A DNA stretch of 64,000 nucleotides from CAVYXF01 sp963772335 (GTDB taxonomy: Bacteria; Pseudomonadota; Alphaproteobacteria; Rhizobiales; Rhodomicrobiaceae): positions 186,001 to 250,000 of the forward strand of contig CAVYXF010000010.1 in the NCBI GenBank assembly GCA_963772335.1. The letters are read 5' to 3'. Position numbers and translations under genes: made by a program. Positions within the stretch are counted from its first letter, which is position 1; every line of letters begins with the position of its first letter. This document shows positions 1 through 8,563 of this stretch, piece after piece. The notes under the pieces are model-generated. The model searched no databases, had not been told where the DNA came from, and saw only the letters and a program-made list of their open reading frames with translations.

Positions 1-1565
1 GAATCGCGCGGCGCCAGCACGATCACCGGCACGTCCTCGTCGATCAGGGCAATCGGCCCGTGTTTCAGCTCGCCGGCGGCATAGCCCTCCGCGTGAATAT
101 AGGAGATTTCCTTCAGCTTCAGCGCACCTTCCATGGCGATCGGATAGTGAATGCCGCGGCCGAGGAACAGCACATCGCGGGCATGCGAAAGCTCATGGGC
201 AATCGCCTCGAACTCGTGCTCGCGCTTCAGCACCGCATTGATCTGCCGCGGCAGCTCGATGAGCGCGTGGACGAGCTGCGATTCGGTTGCCGCGTCGATC
301 ACCCCGCGTGCCCGCCCCGCCGCGATCGCAATACAGGCGAGCACGGCGAGCTGGCAGGTGAAAGCCTTGGTCGAGGCAACGCCGATCTCCGGTCCGGCCA
401 GCGTCGGCAGCACAGCTTCGGACTCGCGCGCAATCGAGGATTGCGGCACATTCACGATGGAGATCACCCGTTGCTTCTCGGCGCGGCAATGGCGCAGACA
501 TGCGAGAGTGTCGGCCGTCTCGCCGGATTGGGAGATGAACAGCGCCACCCCGCCCTCGGGAAGCGGCGCCTCGCGATAACGGAACTCGGAGGCGATGTCG
601 ATCTCGACGGGGAGCCGCGCATAGCGCTCGAACCAGTATTTGGCGACGAGCCCTGCATAAAACGCGGTTCCGCAGGCCGAGATCGTCAGCCGCGGCAGCC
701 GGGCAAAGTCGATGTCGGTATCCATCAGCGTGACCGACTGCCTGGCGAAATGCACGTAATGGCCAAGCGTCCGGCTGATCACCTCAGGCTGCTCATGGAT
801 TTCCTTCAGCATGAAATGCCGGTAGTTGCCTTTGTCCGCCATCAGCGTCGAGGCGACCACCTTCTGCACCGGCCGGGATACCTTCTGGCCCGAATCGTCG
901 CGGATGACCACGCCGGACCGTCTGACGGCCGCCCAGTCCCCTTCCTCCAGATAGAGCACCTGATTGGTGAAGGGGGCGAGCGCCATGCTGTCGGAGCCGA
1001 GATACATCTCGCCATCGCCGATGCCGACTGCAAGCGGACTGCCGCGGCGCGCACCAATCATCAGGTCGTCATGGCCCGCAAACAGTATGGCGAGGGCAAA
1101 CGCGCCCTCCAGCCTGCTCAGCGTATTGGCGACCGCAGCTTCCGGATCGCAGCCCCTGTCGAGCTCGGCGGTCAGGAGGTGAACGACGGTTTCGGTGTCG
1201 GTTTCGGTCTCGAAGCGAACGCCTGCCGCTTCCAGCTCCGCGCGCAATTCGGCGAAGTTCTCGATGATGCCGTTATGAACCACGGTCACGCGGCCCGTCA
1301 TGTGCGGATGGGCGTTGCGCTCACTCGGCTTGCCATGCGTCGCCCAGCGGGTGTGGCCAATGCCAGAGGCGCCGCGCAAGGGGTGTTCGGCGAGCATAGC
1401 CTCCAGATTGCGCAGCTTGCCCTGGGCGCGGCGGCGCTCGATATAGCCGTTCTCGACCGTGGCAATGCCGGCCGAATCATAGCCGCGATATTCGAGCCGG
1501 CGCAGCGCATCGACGAGACGCTCAGCAACCGGCCCTTTTCCCAAAATCCCGATAATTCCGCACAT
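1..1565 (-). CDS. glmS: Glutamine--fructose-6-phosphate aminotransferase, 3' end beyond window
   Basis: Makes glucosamine-6-phosphate from fructose-6-phosphate and glutamine, the first step towards UDP-GlcNAc for peptidoglycan and lipid A. The start at 1565 gives MCGIIGILGKG, so Cys2 becomes the N-terminal nucleophile of the glutaminase domain after Met removal. The glutaminase motifs RLEYRGYDSAGIA, GHTRWATHG and HNGIIENF follow. The first SIS domain shows TISACGTAFYAG and SQSGETADT, and the second begins at LGRGIHYPIAMEGALKLKEISYIHAEGY. About 521 codons of an expected ~608 are present; the reading frame runs off the left edge with no stop, so it is cut by the window and not broken. It lies downstream of glmU on the same strand with a gap of 223 bases, which suggests a glmU-glmS unit. 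I am confident of the identity. Confidence 0.96.
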   Translation of the reverse strand, partial: MCGIIGILGKGPVAERLVDALRRLEYRGYDSAGIATVENGYIERRRAQGKLRNLEAMLAEHPLRGASGIGHTRWATHGKPSERNAHPHMTGRVTVVHNGIIENFAELRAELEAAGVRFETETDTETVVHLLTAELDRGCDPEAAVANTLSRLEGAFALAILFAGHDDLMIGARRGSPLAVGIGDGEMYLGSDSMALAPFTNQVLYLEEGDWAAVRRSGVVIRDDSGQKVSRPVQKVVASTLMADKGNYRHFMLKEIHEQPEVISRTLGHYVHFARQSVTLMDTDIDFARLPRLTISACGTAFYAGLVAKYWFERYARLPVEIDIASEFRYREAPLPEGGVALFISQSGETADTLACLRHCRAEKQRVISIVNVPQSSIARESEAVLPTLAGPEIGVASTKAFTCQLAVLACIAIAAGRARGVIDAATESQLVHALIELPRQINAVLKREHEFEAIAHELSHARDVLFLGRGIHYPIAMEGALKLKEISYIHAEGYAAGELKHGPIALIDEDVPVIVLAPRD

Positions 1566-1788
1566 GGCTTTACCTAAAATTCTAAAAGATGAAATGCGTT
1601 AAGCCGAGAAATGCGCCACTCGGCTACGGACTGAAGAAAGCACCGCCGATGATACGATAGCTCTCTCAGCCCATGAAGATCCTTGCGAGAGGACTTTCAT
1701 CCGCACGCAGCACTGTTTACGCGGCGTGATGCGATATTCCCAATCAAACGGCTTTACAGATTATTGCAGGTTAAGTGCCAGGCCGCAT

Positions 1789-3129
1789 TCACTTGCCCTG
1801 ACGGGCGCGGAAGCGCGCCGCCCAGCCGGGCAGTTGCTTCAGCTCGCTGCGCTCCAGCGCCAGCGCATCCGGCTCGATATCCTGGGTAACGACGCTACCT
1901 GACCCAACATATGCACCTGCGCCAATCTTCACCGGCGACACCAGCGCGCTGTTCGAGCCGACAAAGGCGCCTTCGCCGATCTCAGTGAAATGCTTGTTGA
2001 AGCCGTCGTAATTGCACACGATGGTGCCGGCGCCGATATTGGCCTTCGGCCCGACGCGGGCATCGCCAATATAGGACAGGTGATTGACCTTGCTCCCCTT
2101 TTCGATCGTCGCCTTTTTTATCTCGACGAAATTGCCAATTCGCGCATCCGCACCGATATCGGCGCCGGGGCGCAGCCGGGCGAACGGTCCGACGATCGCG
2201 CCCTCGCGGATCACGGACTCTTCCATATAGGAATTCGCCTTGATCTGAACGTTGTCCTCCACAGTCATACCCGGGCCAAAAAACACATTCGGCTCGACAA
2301 TCACGTCCCGGCCCAATCGCGTATCGTGGGAGAAGGTTACCGTCTCGGGAGCGATCAGCGTCGCCCCCTCTTCCATCGCCGCCCGGCGGAGGCGCTGCTG
2401 CATAATGCTTTCCGCCGCGGCGAGCTGGGCGCGGTCGTTGACGCCCATGACCTCCTCTTCCGCGCAGGTCTCGATGGCGACACCGATGCCGCTTTGCCGT
2501 GCGATCTCGACAGCGTCGGTCAGATAATATTCGGCCTTGGCGTTGCTGTTACCGATCCGGTCGAGGATCGGCAGCATGTGTGCCGCGCGGAATGCCATCA
2601 CGCCGGAATTGCAAAGCCGAATCGCCCGCTCGGCCTCGCTTGTGTCCTTTTCCTCACGGATTGCGACAAGCGCGCCCTGCCCATCGCGTATCAGCCGGCC
2701 ATAGCCGGTCGGATCCGCAGGCTCAAAGCCGAGCACTGCAACACCTGAACCGCCCGCCAGAGCCTCTTGCAAGCGGGTGATGGTCTGCGGACGCAAGAGC
2801 GGCGAATCGCCGTAAAGGATCAGCACATTGCCGTCGAAGCCGGCGATAGCCTGCCTTGCGGCGAGCACCGCGTGCGCCGTGCCGAGGCGCTCCGTCTGCA
2901 CGCACAATGTCGCTGCCGGCGCGGAGCCGCGCAGTGCATCCGCGATGCTCTCCATTTCCGGGCCGATCACCACCGCGATCCGCTCGGCGCCTGCGGCCCG
3001 CGCCGCGGCCAGGACGTGACCAACCATCGGCCGGCCGGCGACCTTGTGCATTACTTTGGGCAGCGCCGATTTCATGCGCGTGCCGAGGCCCGCCGCGAGG
3101 ATGATCGAAAGCCAGGGTTGCGCCATCAT
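1789..3129 (-). CDS. glmU: Bifunctional GlmU: UDP-GlcNAc pyrophosphorylase / GlcN-1-P acetyltransferase
   Basis: Catalyses the last two steps to UDP-GlcNAc in the cytoplasm. The N-terminal nucleotidyltransferase motif LAAGLGTRMKSALPKVMHKV lies near residues 10-30, and the C-terminal half is a left-handed beta helix of hexapeptide repeats (GADIGADARIGNFVEIKKA, HLSYIGDARVGPKANIGAG, NYDGFNKHFT). The length of about 446 residues fits the family (~456). I chose the ATG at 3129 (a second ATG follows at once at 3126) because GGAG lies six to nine bases upstream; an upstream in-frame start at 3162 has no such site. Its neighbour glmS acts earlier in the same pathway. Confidence 0.96.
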   Translation of the reverse strand: MMAQPWLSIILAAGLGTRMKSALPKVMHKVAGRPMVGHVLAAARAAGAERIAVVIGPEMESIADALRGSAPAATLCVQTERLGTAHAVLAARQAIAGFDGNVLILYGDSPLLRPQTITRLQEALAGGSGVAVLGFEPADPTGYGRLIRDGQGALVAIREEKDTSEAERAIRLCNSGVMAFRAAHMLPILDRIGNSNAKAEYYLTDAVEIARQSGIGVAIETCAEEEVMGVNDRAQLAAAESIMQQRLRRAAMEEGATLIAPETVTFSHDTRLGRDVIVEPNVFFGPGMTVEDNVQIKANSYMEESVIREGAIVGPFARLRPGADIGADARIGNFVEIKKATIEKGSKVNHLSYIGDARVGPKANIGAGTIVCNYDGFNKHFTEIGEGAFVGSNSALVSPVKIGAGAYVGSGSVVTQDIEPDALALERSELKQLPGWAARFRARQGK

Positions 3130-3235
3130 GACCGCTCCGGATCTCATTGTTGCTTGCTGCAACGCCTAACGGGATCAGCGGTGGCTGTCCAGTGCGGGGG
3201 AGCTCCTGGGCGAGAAGGCATAACGCCGGACGCGC

Positions 3236-3457
3236 TCAGATCTCGTCGGCGCAGGTGGAGATTCCGGTGAGCCTGAACACCGGATCGTAGCGCAACAGGC
3301 CGGTGAGAGCAGGATAGGCCCCGAGCAGCGTAATCGTCCAATTCGCCCAGCCATAAAGCGCCGGGCCAAAATAGTGGTAAGCCCAGCCAAGCAGACCGAA
3401 CCCGACAATCAGCCGCAATGCCCGATCGATCACGCCGACATTGGTTATCATCGTCAT
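3236..3457 (-). CDS. DUF2892 (YgaP-like) inner-membrane protein
   Basis: A 73-residue protein with the typical DUF2892 layout: MTMITNVGVIDRALR, then a hydrophobic segment (LIVGFGLLGWAYHYF), a short loop and a second hydrophobic segment (WTITLLGAYPALTGLLRYDPVFRLTGIST) ending in a Cys. Small two-helix proteins of this family sit in the inner membrane; some are fused to rhodanese domains, but no rhodanese is present here. A longer in-frame reading starts at 3490, but the conserved part begins at the ATG at 3457. It is separated by about 100 bases from glmU and from the porin, so it may be transcribed alone. Function unknown. Confidence 0.75.
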   Translation of the reverse strand: MTMITNVGVIDRALRLIVGFGLLGWAYHYFGPALYGWANWTITLLGAYPALTGLLRYDPVFRLTGISTCADEI

Positions 3458-3560
3458 GCCCCCGATTCTCGCTGCATCCCCCTGAACCAAAAAAGGCCGC
3501 CCCGTAAAGGGCGACCTCAGGCTGCATCATTATTATTGTTTTTGTTAAGCTGCTGCGGAC

Positions 3561-4820
3561 TTAGAACTTGATGCGCGAGCCGAGCATCACCAGGCCCATG
3601 TCTTCGAAGTCGTTCGTGGTAGCGAGAGTGCCCGCGCTGACCACATCGCCATCGAAGGAATAGAAGAACGCCTGGGCGTAGAGCTCGAGAGCAGCGCTGT
3701 CGAACTTCTGCACAATCCCGAGACCCCAGCGGTCAGCCGAGGTGTTGGTCAGACTGGCAGTGCCAATCGTGACGCCAAGGGCGCTTGTTGCGATCAACGA
3801 GATGCCGAAATCCTCGTAATGGCCATAGTCGCCATAGATCGTCGTAGCACCATAGGGAAGCCACTTTCTCTCAATGCCAGCCTGAACGTACCAGAAGTTA
3901 GGGTCATTATCCGACCCGTCGACCTCCGTATCCGCGGCCATGAAGGAGACAAACAGGCCGGTCGGAATGTGCATCAACGAGATCGAGCCACCGAAGATCT
4001 CGGCGCCGTCGTCGGCGGTGCGGTCATTGCGTTCGTCCCACTGATACGCAAGGGCAGCCGCCACGCGAACCGAGTTGAACTCCTTCTTGAAGCGCACAGC
4101 GATGTCGGCATAGTCGTTGTCACCCCACGAGGCCGACACGATGAAGCCGTAGAATGACGGGCTGTCGTAGCGGATGACATCATCGCGCGGCGCGTCGAAG
4201 TCAGAGGCAAAGTTGCCGACCCTGAAGACGGCGGCGCCGGCACTGTCCCGCACGAAGAAGCTGGCGCCAACGTCAGGATTGCCATTGGTGATCGTATTGG
4301 CCAGAGTGATTTCATAAGCACCGTCAGCAGCCGTGCTGCCCTGGCCGATGGTCAGGCGTCCTAAACGCTCGCTCTCGATCCATACATTGTTCTGACGGAT
4401 CGTGATTTCGTTCGGGTTACCTTCGTCGTTGATCTGATCGACCAGGTTGGAAGCGGAGTCCTGAACGTCGAACTCCATCAGGTAACCAGCTTTCCAGCCC
4501 GGTTTCATCGTGGCTGAACCGGTAAAACCGAAGCGGCCGCCGGAGGCGTCGTTGTCAACGACATAGGCATCGCTATCGATGCCGTCGTCCCAGATCAAAA
4601 GCCCCTTGTTGACTTGGCCATAGATCTGAAGCGACACGACACGGTTGCCCTTGCGGGCAGTCGTGGCTTCCAGTTCAGCAACACGCTCTTCAAGGTCTCC
4701 GCAGCACGATCCACCGAGATCGGCCGCCTTGGCGGGAGCAAACGCATAACTGCCCATGAGTATACCGGCAGCCGCAAGCAGAGCTGTCCGGCTAGTCGTC
4801 TTCATGAATCCGCGAATCAT
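3561..4820 (-). CDS. Porin, Porin_2 family (Rhizobiales outer-membrane porin)
   Basis: An outer-membrane diffusion channel of about 419 residues. A signal peptide (hydrophobic TALLAAAGILMGSYAFAP, predicted cleavage after AKA around residue 32) is followed by the family's short helical segment LEERVAELEATTARKGNR and then the first barrel strand VVSLQIYGQVNKGLLIWDDG. The C-terminus GLVMLGSRIKF ends in Phe as expected for a barrel inserted by BAM. I chose the ATG at 4820, which has GGAG six bases upstream; a GTG further upstream would overlap that site. Gene copies of this family are often numerous in Rhizobiales. The upstream region holds two related dyads (see 4923-5040) that may control it. 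Confidence 0.93.
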   Translation of the reverse strand: MIRGFMKTTSRTALLAAAGILMGSYAFAPAKAADLGGSCCGDLEERVAELEATTARKGNRVVSLQIYGQVNKGLLIWDDGIDSDAYVVDNDASGGRFGFTGSATMKPGWKAGYLMEFDVQDSASNLVDQINDEGNPNEITIRQNNVWIESERLGRLTIGQGSTAADGAYEITLANTITNGNPDVGASFFVRDSAGAAVFRVGNFASDFDAPRDDVIRYDSPSFYGFIVSASWGDNDYADIAVRFKKEFNSVRVAAALAYQWDERNDRTADDGAEIFGGSISLMHIPTGLFVSFMAADTEVDGSDNDPNFWYVQAGIERKWLPYGATTIYGDYGHYEDFGISLIATSALGVTIGTASLTNTSADRWGLGIVQKFDSAALELYAQAFFYSFDGDVVSAGTLATTNDFEDMGLVMLGSRIKF

Positions 4821-5176
4821 TCTTTTCTCCACTGGCGGGCATCATGTCCAAACCCGCAGGCTGATGAAGCCTGCTCTGCCTTCCCAAGAGTTACGCGGTT
4901 ACTCAGGGCTGGAATCGGCATCTGCAATTTAGGGTTGCAGCTTCCCGCTTATAGGTAAAGGCCGGTTGCAGCAATGTAAATAGCCGGCAAATCCAGAGAA
5001 TCGCTCTGGTTCTGTGGCATTTTTACAATTTATGGTTGTATCTGTGCACGAGCGAAACGGTGGCTTGATGTTGCCAAGAATTGCTCATGGCGGGGCTCGT
5101 GCATCGGAGCGAAAAGCGTGGCCCACGCTAAAGGGCGCGACGCCGGGGTTTCGGGCAATCCAATGCGCAAATAAAA
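4821..5176. promoter_or_regulatory. Porin upstream region with two related inverted repeats
   Basis: This 356-base gap lies upstream of the porin and downstream of the metallopeptidase. It holds two copies of one dyad: TGCAATTTAGGGTTGCA at 4923-4939 and TACAATTTATGGTTGTA at 5024-5040, 101 bases apart. They share the core CAATTTAkGGTTG. The flanking base pair differs (G-C versus A-T) in both arms together, so the dyad is kept. The first copy extends to a 6-base arm (CTGCAA/TTGCAG). That is what one would expect of a protein binding site, but no regulator is identified. No convincing -35/-10 pair was found by eye. Confidence 0.45.
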
Positions 5177-6196
5177 CTAGAGTGCGCTGGCCGAGAAGGT
5201 ATCGCAGCTCGGGAAATTTCCGTTCTCGAAGCCGCGCTTAAACCAATTCACACGCTGGGCCGAGGTACCGTGGGTGAAAGTCTCGGGAATGACCTGCCCC
5301 TGCATCTTGCGCTGAATACGGTCGTCGCCAATGGCCGCGGCGGCATTCAGCGCTTCGTCGATGTCGCCCTCGTCGACGATCTGCAGCCGGTTCTGCGCGT
5401 AATAGGCCCAGATGCCAGCAAGGCAGTCCGCCTGCAGCTCCATGCGCACCTGAAGGGCATTGGACTGTTCCTCATCGGCGCGGGATTTTGCGCGCATGAC
5501 CTGTTCGGTAATGCCGAGCAGCGTCTGCACATGATGCCCGACCTCATGGGCGATGACATAGGCCTGGGCGAAGTCGCCGGGCGCGTTGAAGCGGCGTTTC
5601 AGCTCGTCATAAAAGGCAAGGTCGACATAGACCTTGGCGTCCAGCGGGCAGTAGAACGGACCCATCTGCGTCGCGCCGAGGCCGCAGCCGGAATTGATGT
5701 GACCGCGGTAGAGCACGAGTTTGGGATTCTGATAGGTCTTGCCGGACTGCCGGAATTTCTGCTGCCAGACCTCCTCGGTGGTTCCGAGCACCACGGAGAT
5801 GAACTGCTTCTGTTCGTCCGCGGTGTTCGTGGCCGTCCGGCCAGAACTCGGCCCGGTGGTCGTGCGCGGCAGCGGTGCGTCCCGGCCAGACGTATCCTCG
5901 CGTGGCAGAGTCGGCGTTTCCGAACGCGGGAAGGGTAGTCCGTTGCCGTCGCCCTCGGGGCCGCCTTGTAGGACGACGCGCGGGTCGATGCCGAACAGCA
6001 GCATCAGGCCGAGAATCACCAGCACGCCGAAAATGCCGAGGCCGCCGCCGCGTCCCATCGGAATCGGGATGCGCCCGCCGGGAAAACCGCCGCCGCCCCC
6101 ACCGCGCGGGAAGGGGAACTGAAAGCCGCCGCCACTGTCGCCTTCATCGCGGCGATCCTCGACATTCTCACTGCCCTTCCGATCACGCCAGCGCAT
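5177..6196 (-). CDS. Neutral zinc metallopeptidase (YpfJ family), membrane-anchored
   Basis: A 339-residue protein of the putative neutral zinc metallopeptidase family (PF04228). Order of parts: charged N-terminus MRWRDRKGSENVED; a Gly/Pro-rich stretch (residues ~22-52); one membrane helix (~53-70, LGIFGVLVILGLMLLFG); a low-complexity linker; then the catalytic domain with the zinc motif HEVGH at 217-221 and the conserved NSGCGLGATQMGPFYCP upstream of it. Cys171 and Cys183 lie in that segment. The start at 6196 has AAGGAGC at good spacing. It lies 10 bases after the end of the malonyl-CoA decarboxylase gene on the same strand, so the two are probably co-transcribed. Substrate unknown. Confidence 0.9.
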   Translation of the reverse strand: MRWRDRKGSENVEDRRDEGDSGGGFQFPFPRGGGGGGFPGGRIPIPMGRGGGLGIFGVLVILGLMLLFGIDPRVVLQGGPEGDGNGLPFPRSETPTLPREDTSGRDAPLPRTTTGPSSGRTATNTADEQKQFISVVLGTTEEVWQQKFRQSGKTYQNPKLVLYRGHINSGCGLGATQMGPFYCPLDAKVYVDLAFYDELKRRFNAPGDFAQAYVIAHEVGHHVQTLLGITEQVMRAKSRADEEQSNALQVRMELQADCLAGIWAYYAQNRLQIVDEGDIDEALNAAAAIGDDRIQRKMQGQVIPETFTHGTSAQRVNWFKRGFENGNFPSCDTFSASAL

Positions 6197-6206
6197 TTCC
6201 AGCTCC

Positions 6207-7571
6207 TTATTCTTCGACGGGCACGAGCGCCCGCGATCTCTCGGGCACCTTGAGAAGCGAGCGCACGGGCTTTGAGGCGGCAACCAGGCCGTTATTGGCG
6301 AAAGCCTCGTGATTGCGCTCGATATCCTTCAGATCATAGCGATAGTTCACCATCAGCCCGTGTGACTCGCGCATGCCCTTCGCCGAGGTATCACCCAGCC
6401 AGTTAATGCGTTCAAGCCGTGCACCGTTCCCCAGATGGAAGCGCGCCACCGGATCGACGGGCCGTCCCTGAATGTTCTTGGCGACCAGGAAGTAATGCGA
6501 AGCCGCAGCAAGCACCACCTGGCGAAGGGCCTCAACCAGCTCTTCGTCCTCGGTCCAGCCTTCGCTACCCAGCTCGTCGAGTATCGCAAGCTCGGTCGGA
6601 TCGAGGTAATTCAACAAGTTCGAAGCCTTGGCCCGCTGCAACCAGGCGGAAAAGCCCGGAATCGGCGAAAGCGTGACGAACGTCTTCAGCGAGGGGATCG
6701 CCCGCGTCAGATCCTCCACCACCTGCTTGATAAGAAAATTGCCGAAGGAAATGCCGCGCAGGCCGTCCTGGCAGTTGGAGATCGAATAGAAGACGGCCGT
6801 CGTTGGATCTTTCACCAGCTGGCTGGGACGGGCCTCCGCTTCGAGCACACTCTGGATCGAGCCCGGAATCTGATGATCGAGCGCCACCTCGACAAAGATC
6901 AACGGCTCATCCACCAGAGACGGATGGAAGAAGGCGAAGCAGCGCCGGTCGGCCGGGTCGAGCCGGCGGCGCAGATCGTCCCATCCCTTAATCTCATGCA
7001 CGGCCTCGTAGAGAATGATCTTTTCCAAGATATTGGCCGGGGTCGACCAGTCGATCGAGTGCAGCACCAGGAAGCCGCGATTGAACCAGGAATACAGGAG
7101 GTGGGCGAAATCAGCATCGACAGGCGCAAGGCTCGCATCCTCGCGCAGGAAACGCAGCAGGTCCTTGCGCATATGCACGATCGTTGCGGTCGCGCCCGGA
7201 GCGAGATTGAGGCGGCGCAGAAATTCGAGCCGCGGTGCCTCCACCGCCCGGGTCAGACGCTTCAGTGTGTCCGCATTCGGCGTCTGCAAATAGGCTTTGG
7301 CAGTCTTCTCCACCAACTCGCCATCGGGACTGAACGCCTCCGCGACGAAGCGGAAAAATGCGTGGCGGGCTTCCTGATGCATCGCCTCGTAGCGCTGCAG
7401 AATCTGCCGGGCGAGCGCCACGCCCGAGGCTTCACCCCGCCCCGACATCAGCGCAAGGCAGAGGTCCTCGACGGTCTCGCCGGGTGCTGAAGTGATGCCG
7501 GAAAAGTCGAGAAGCTGGCGGCCCCGCTCGGAAATCGTGGTGAGAAGCTCGCCGAAGAAGGAAACGTTCAT
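6207..7571 (-). CDS. Malonyl-CoA decarboxylase
   Basis: Converts malonyl-CoA to acetyl-CoA and CO2, the key step in growth on malonate or in disposing of excess malonyl-CoA. At 454 residues it matches bacterial MCDs. An all-helical N-terminal half runs to about residue 170. The catalytic acyltransferase-like half carries FYSISNCQDGLRGISFGNFLIKQ (split here over two conserved blocks), LSPIPGFSAWL and FHLGNGARLERINWLGD; the His and Ser of these blocks are those used in the family. I chose the ATG at 7571, preceded by GAGG; an upstream in-frame start at 7655 adds an unrelated Cys-rich leader. A GntR regulator is transcribed divergently, the arrangement seen in mat (malonate) loci, although no matB or matC is present here. 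Confidence 0.93.
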   Translation of the reverse strand: MNVSFFGELLTTISERGRQLLDFSGITSAPGETVEDLCLALMSGRGEASGVALARQILQRYEAMHQEARHAFFRFVAEAFSPDGELVEKTAKAYLQTPNADTLKRLTRAVEAPRLEFLRRLNLAPGATATIVHMRKDLLRFLREDASLAPVDADFAHLLYSWFNRGFLVLHSIDWSTPANILEKIILYEAVHEIKGWDDLRRRLDPADRRCFAFFHPSLVDEPLIFVEVALDHQIPGSIQSVLEAEARPSQLVKDPTTAVFYSISNCQDGLRGISFGNFLIKQVVEDLTRAIPSLKTFVTLSPIPGFSAWLQRAKASNLLNYLDPTELAILDELGSEGWTEDEELVEALRQVVLAAASHYFLVAKNIQGRPVDPVARFHLGNGARLERINWLGDTSAKGMRESHGLMVNYRYDLKDIERNHEAFANNGLVAASKPVRSLLKVPERSRALVPVEE

Positions 7572-7648
7572 CCTCAAATCCCGCAAATGCCGCCGACCAG
7601 GGCTGCATTGGCTAAAATACACTACCCGGCACGCCTCGCACATCCCGC

Positions 7649-7678
7649 CTGACAAATCATCGGCATATCGGCTAGAAT
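7649..7678 (+). promoter_or_regulatory. Candidate sigma-70 promoter of the GntR regulator gene
   Basis: CTGACA at 7649-7654 and TAGAAT at 7673-7678 are separated by 18 bases and lie about 140 bases before the regulator start. A second copy of the -10-like word (GGCTAAAATA at 7610-7619 versus GGCTAGAATA at 7670-7679) lies 60 bases upstream. This is a match by eye only. Confidence 0.35.
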
Positions 7679-7815
7679 AGCGCCGCGAGCGATGCGATCG
7701 CGACGGCAGGGAGCCGTGGCATGCGCATCATAAGGGTTGGCCATCACGGGCCGTGGGAGGCGAAAGACGGGCTGCCAGCGGCTTCGTCTTTTCGATCGGG
7801 TTCAGCAAGGGTGTC

Positions 7816-8556
7816 ATGGCGCTATCGATAGCTGAGAAGCTCAAGCTTAAGCTCGAGCAAGAAATCTTGATGTTCAACCTGAAACCGGGTGAACGTCTGG
7901 ATGAAACCAAGCTTGCCGAACGCTACGGCACTTCGCGCACGCCGGTCCGGGAAGCTTTGCGGCTGCTTGCGGCCGAGGCGCTGGTCAAGATCCGCGCCCA
8001 TCGCGGCGCGGTAGTCGCACGGCTCAGCATCACCGAACTGGTCGAGATGTTCGAGATGATGGCCGTTTATGAAGGCGTTTGCGCCCGCCTTGCGGCGCAG
8101 CGCGCAACCGCGGACGAGCTGGCCCAGATTACCGAGGCGCACGAGATTTGCCGGGCGCGCTGCGAGGCAAACGACTATGAGGGTTATTGCGCGGCGAATG
8201 CCCATTTCCACGAGGCGCTCTATTACGCAAGTCATAATAGCGTTCTGATCCAGCAGACCATATCAACGCGCAATCGCCTTGGCGCTTACCGGCGCTTCCA
8301 GCTTCGCCGAAACAACCGGCTGAATGATTCGTTCCGCGAGCACGAAGCCGTTGTCGCCGCCATCAAAGGTGGGCGCGGCGAGGAAGCCGACCAGATTATG
8401 CGCGAGCACATCGCCGTGCAGGCCTCGCACATCACTTCGCTGATCTCTAGTCTTCCACCCGACTATTTTGCCGAGACGCCGAAGCGTCAGCAGCAGGGCC
8501 CTGTGAGCGGCGCGGCGAGCCAATTCTATCCGGCGGCCGCGCTGGTCTTCGAATAG
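7816..8556 (+). CDS. GntR-family (FadR/FCD subfamily) regulator, MatR-like
   Basis: A 246-residue transcription factor. The N-terminal winged helix-turn-helix (about 5-70) contains LKPGERLDETKLAERYGTSRTPVREALRLLAAEALV, the GntR signature. The C-terminal helical FCD domain (about 80-215) has the metal/ligand-binding pattern with conserved His residues (NAHFHEALYYASHN, FREHEAVVAAI, MREHI). The start at 7816 has AAGG five bases upstream; a longer reading from 7753 has none. Because it is divergent from malonyl-CoA decarboxylase, regulation of that gene in response to malonate or malonyl-CoA is a reasonable inference from the known MatR systems of rhizobia; the ligand itself cannot be read from sequence. 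Confidence 0.9.
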   Translation: MALSIAEKLKLKLEQEILMFNLKPGERLDETKLAERYGTSRTPVREALRLLAAEALVKIRAHRGAVVARLSITELVEMFEMMAVYEGVCARLAAQRATADELAQITEAHEICRARCEANDYEGYCAANAHFHEALYYASHNSVLIQQTISTRNRLGAYRRFQLRRNNRLNDSFREHEAVVAAIKGGRGEEADQIMREHIAVQASHITSLISSLPPDYFAETPKRQQQGPVSGAASQFYPAAALVFE

Positions 8557-8563
8557 AGCCTCT

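Noticed and set aside
60..1577. 505-codon plus-strand open frame
   Set aside because: It is the shadow of glmS; the minus-strand reading has all GlmS motifs and the plus reading has none.
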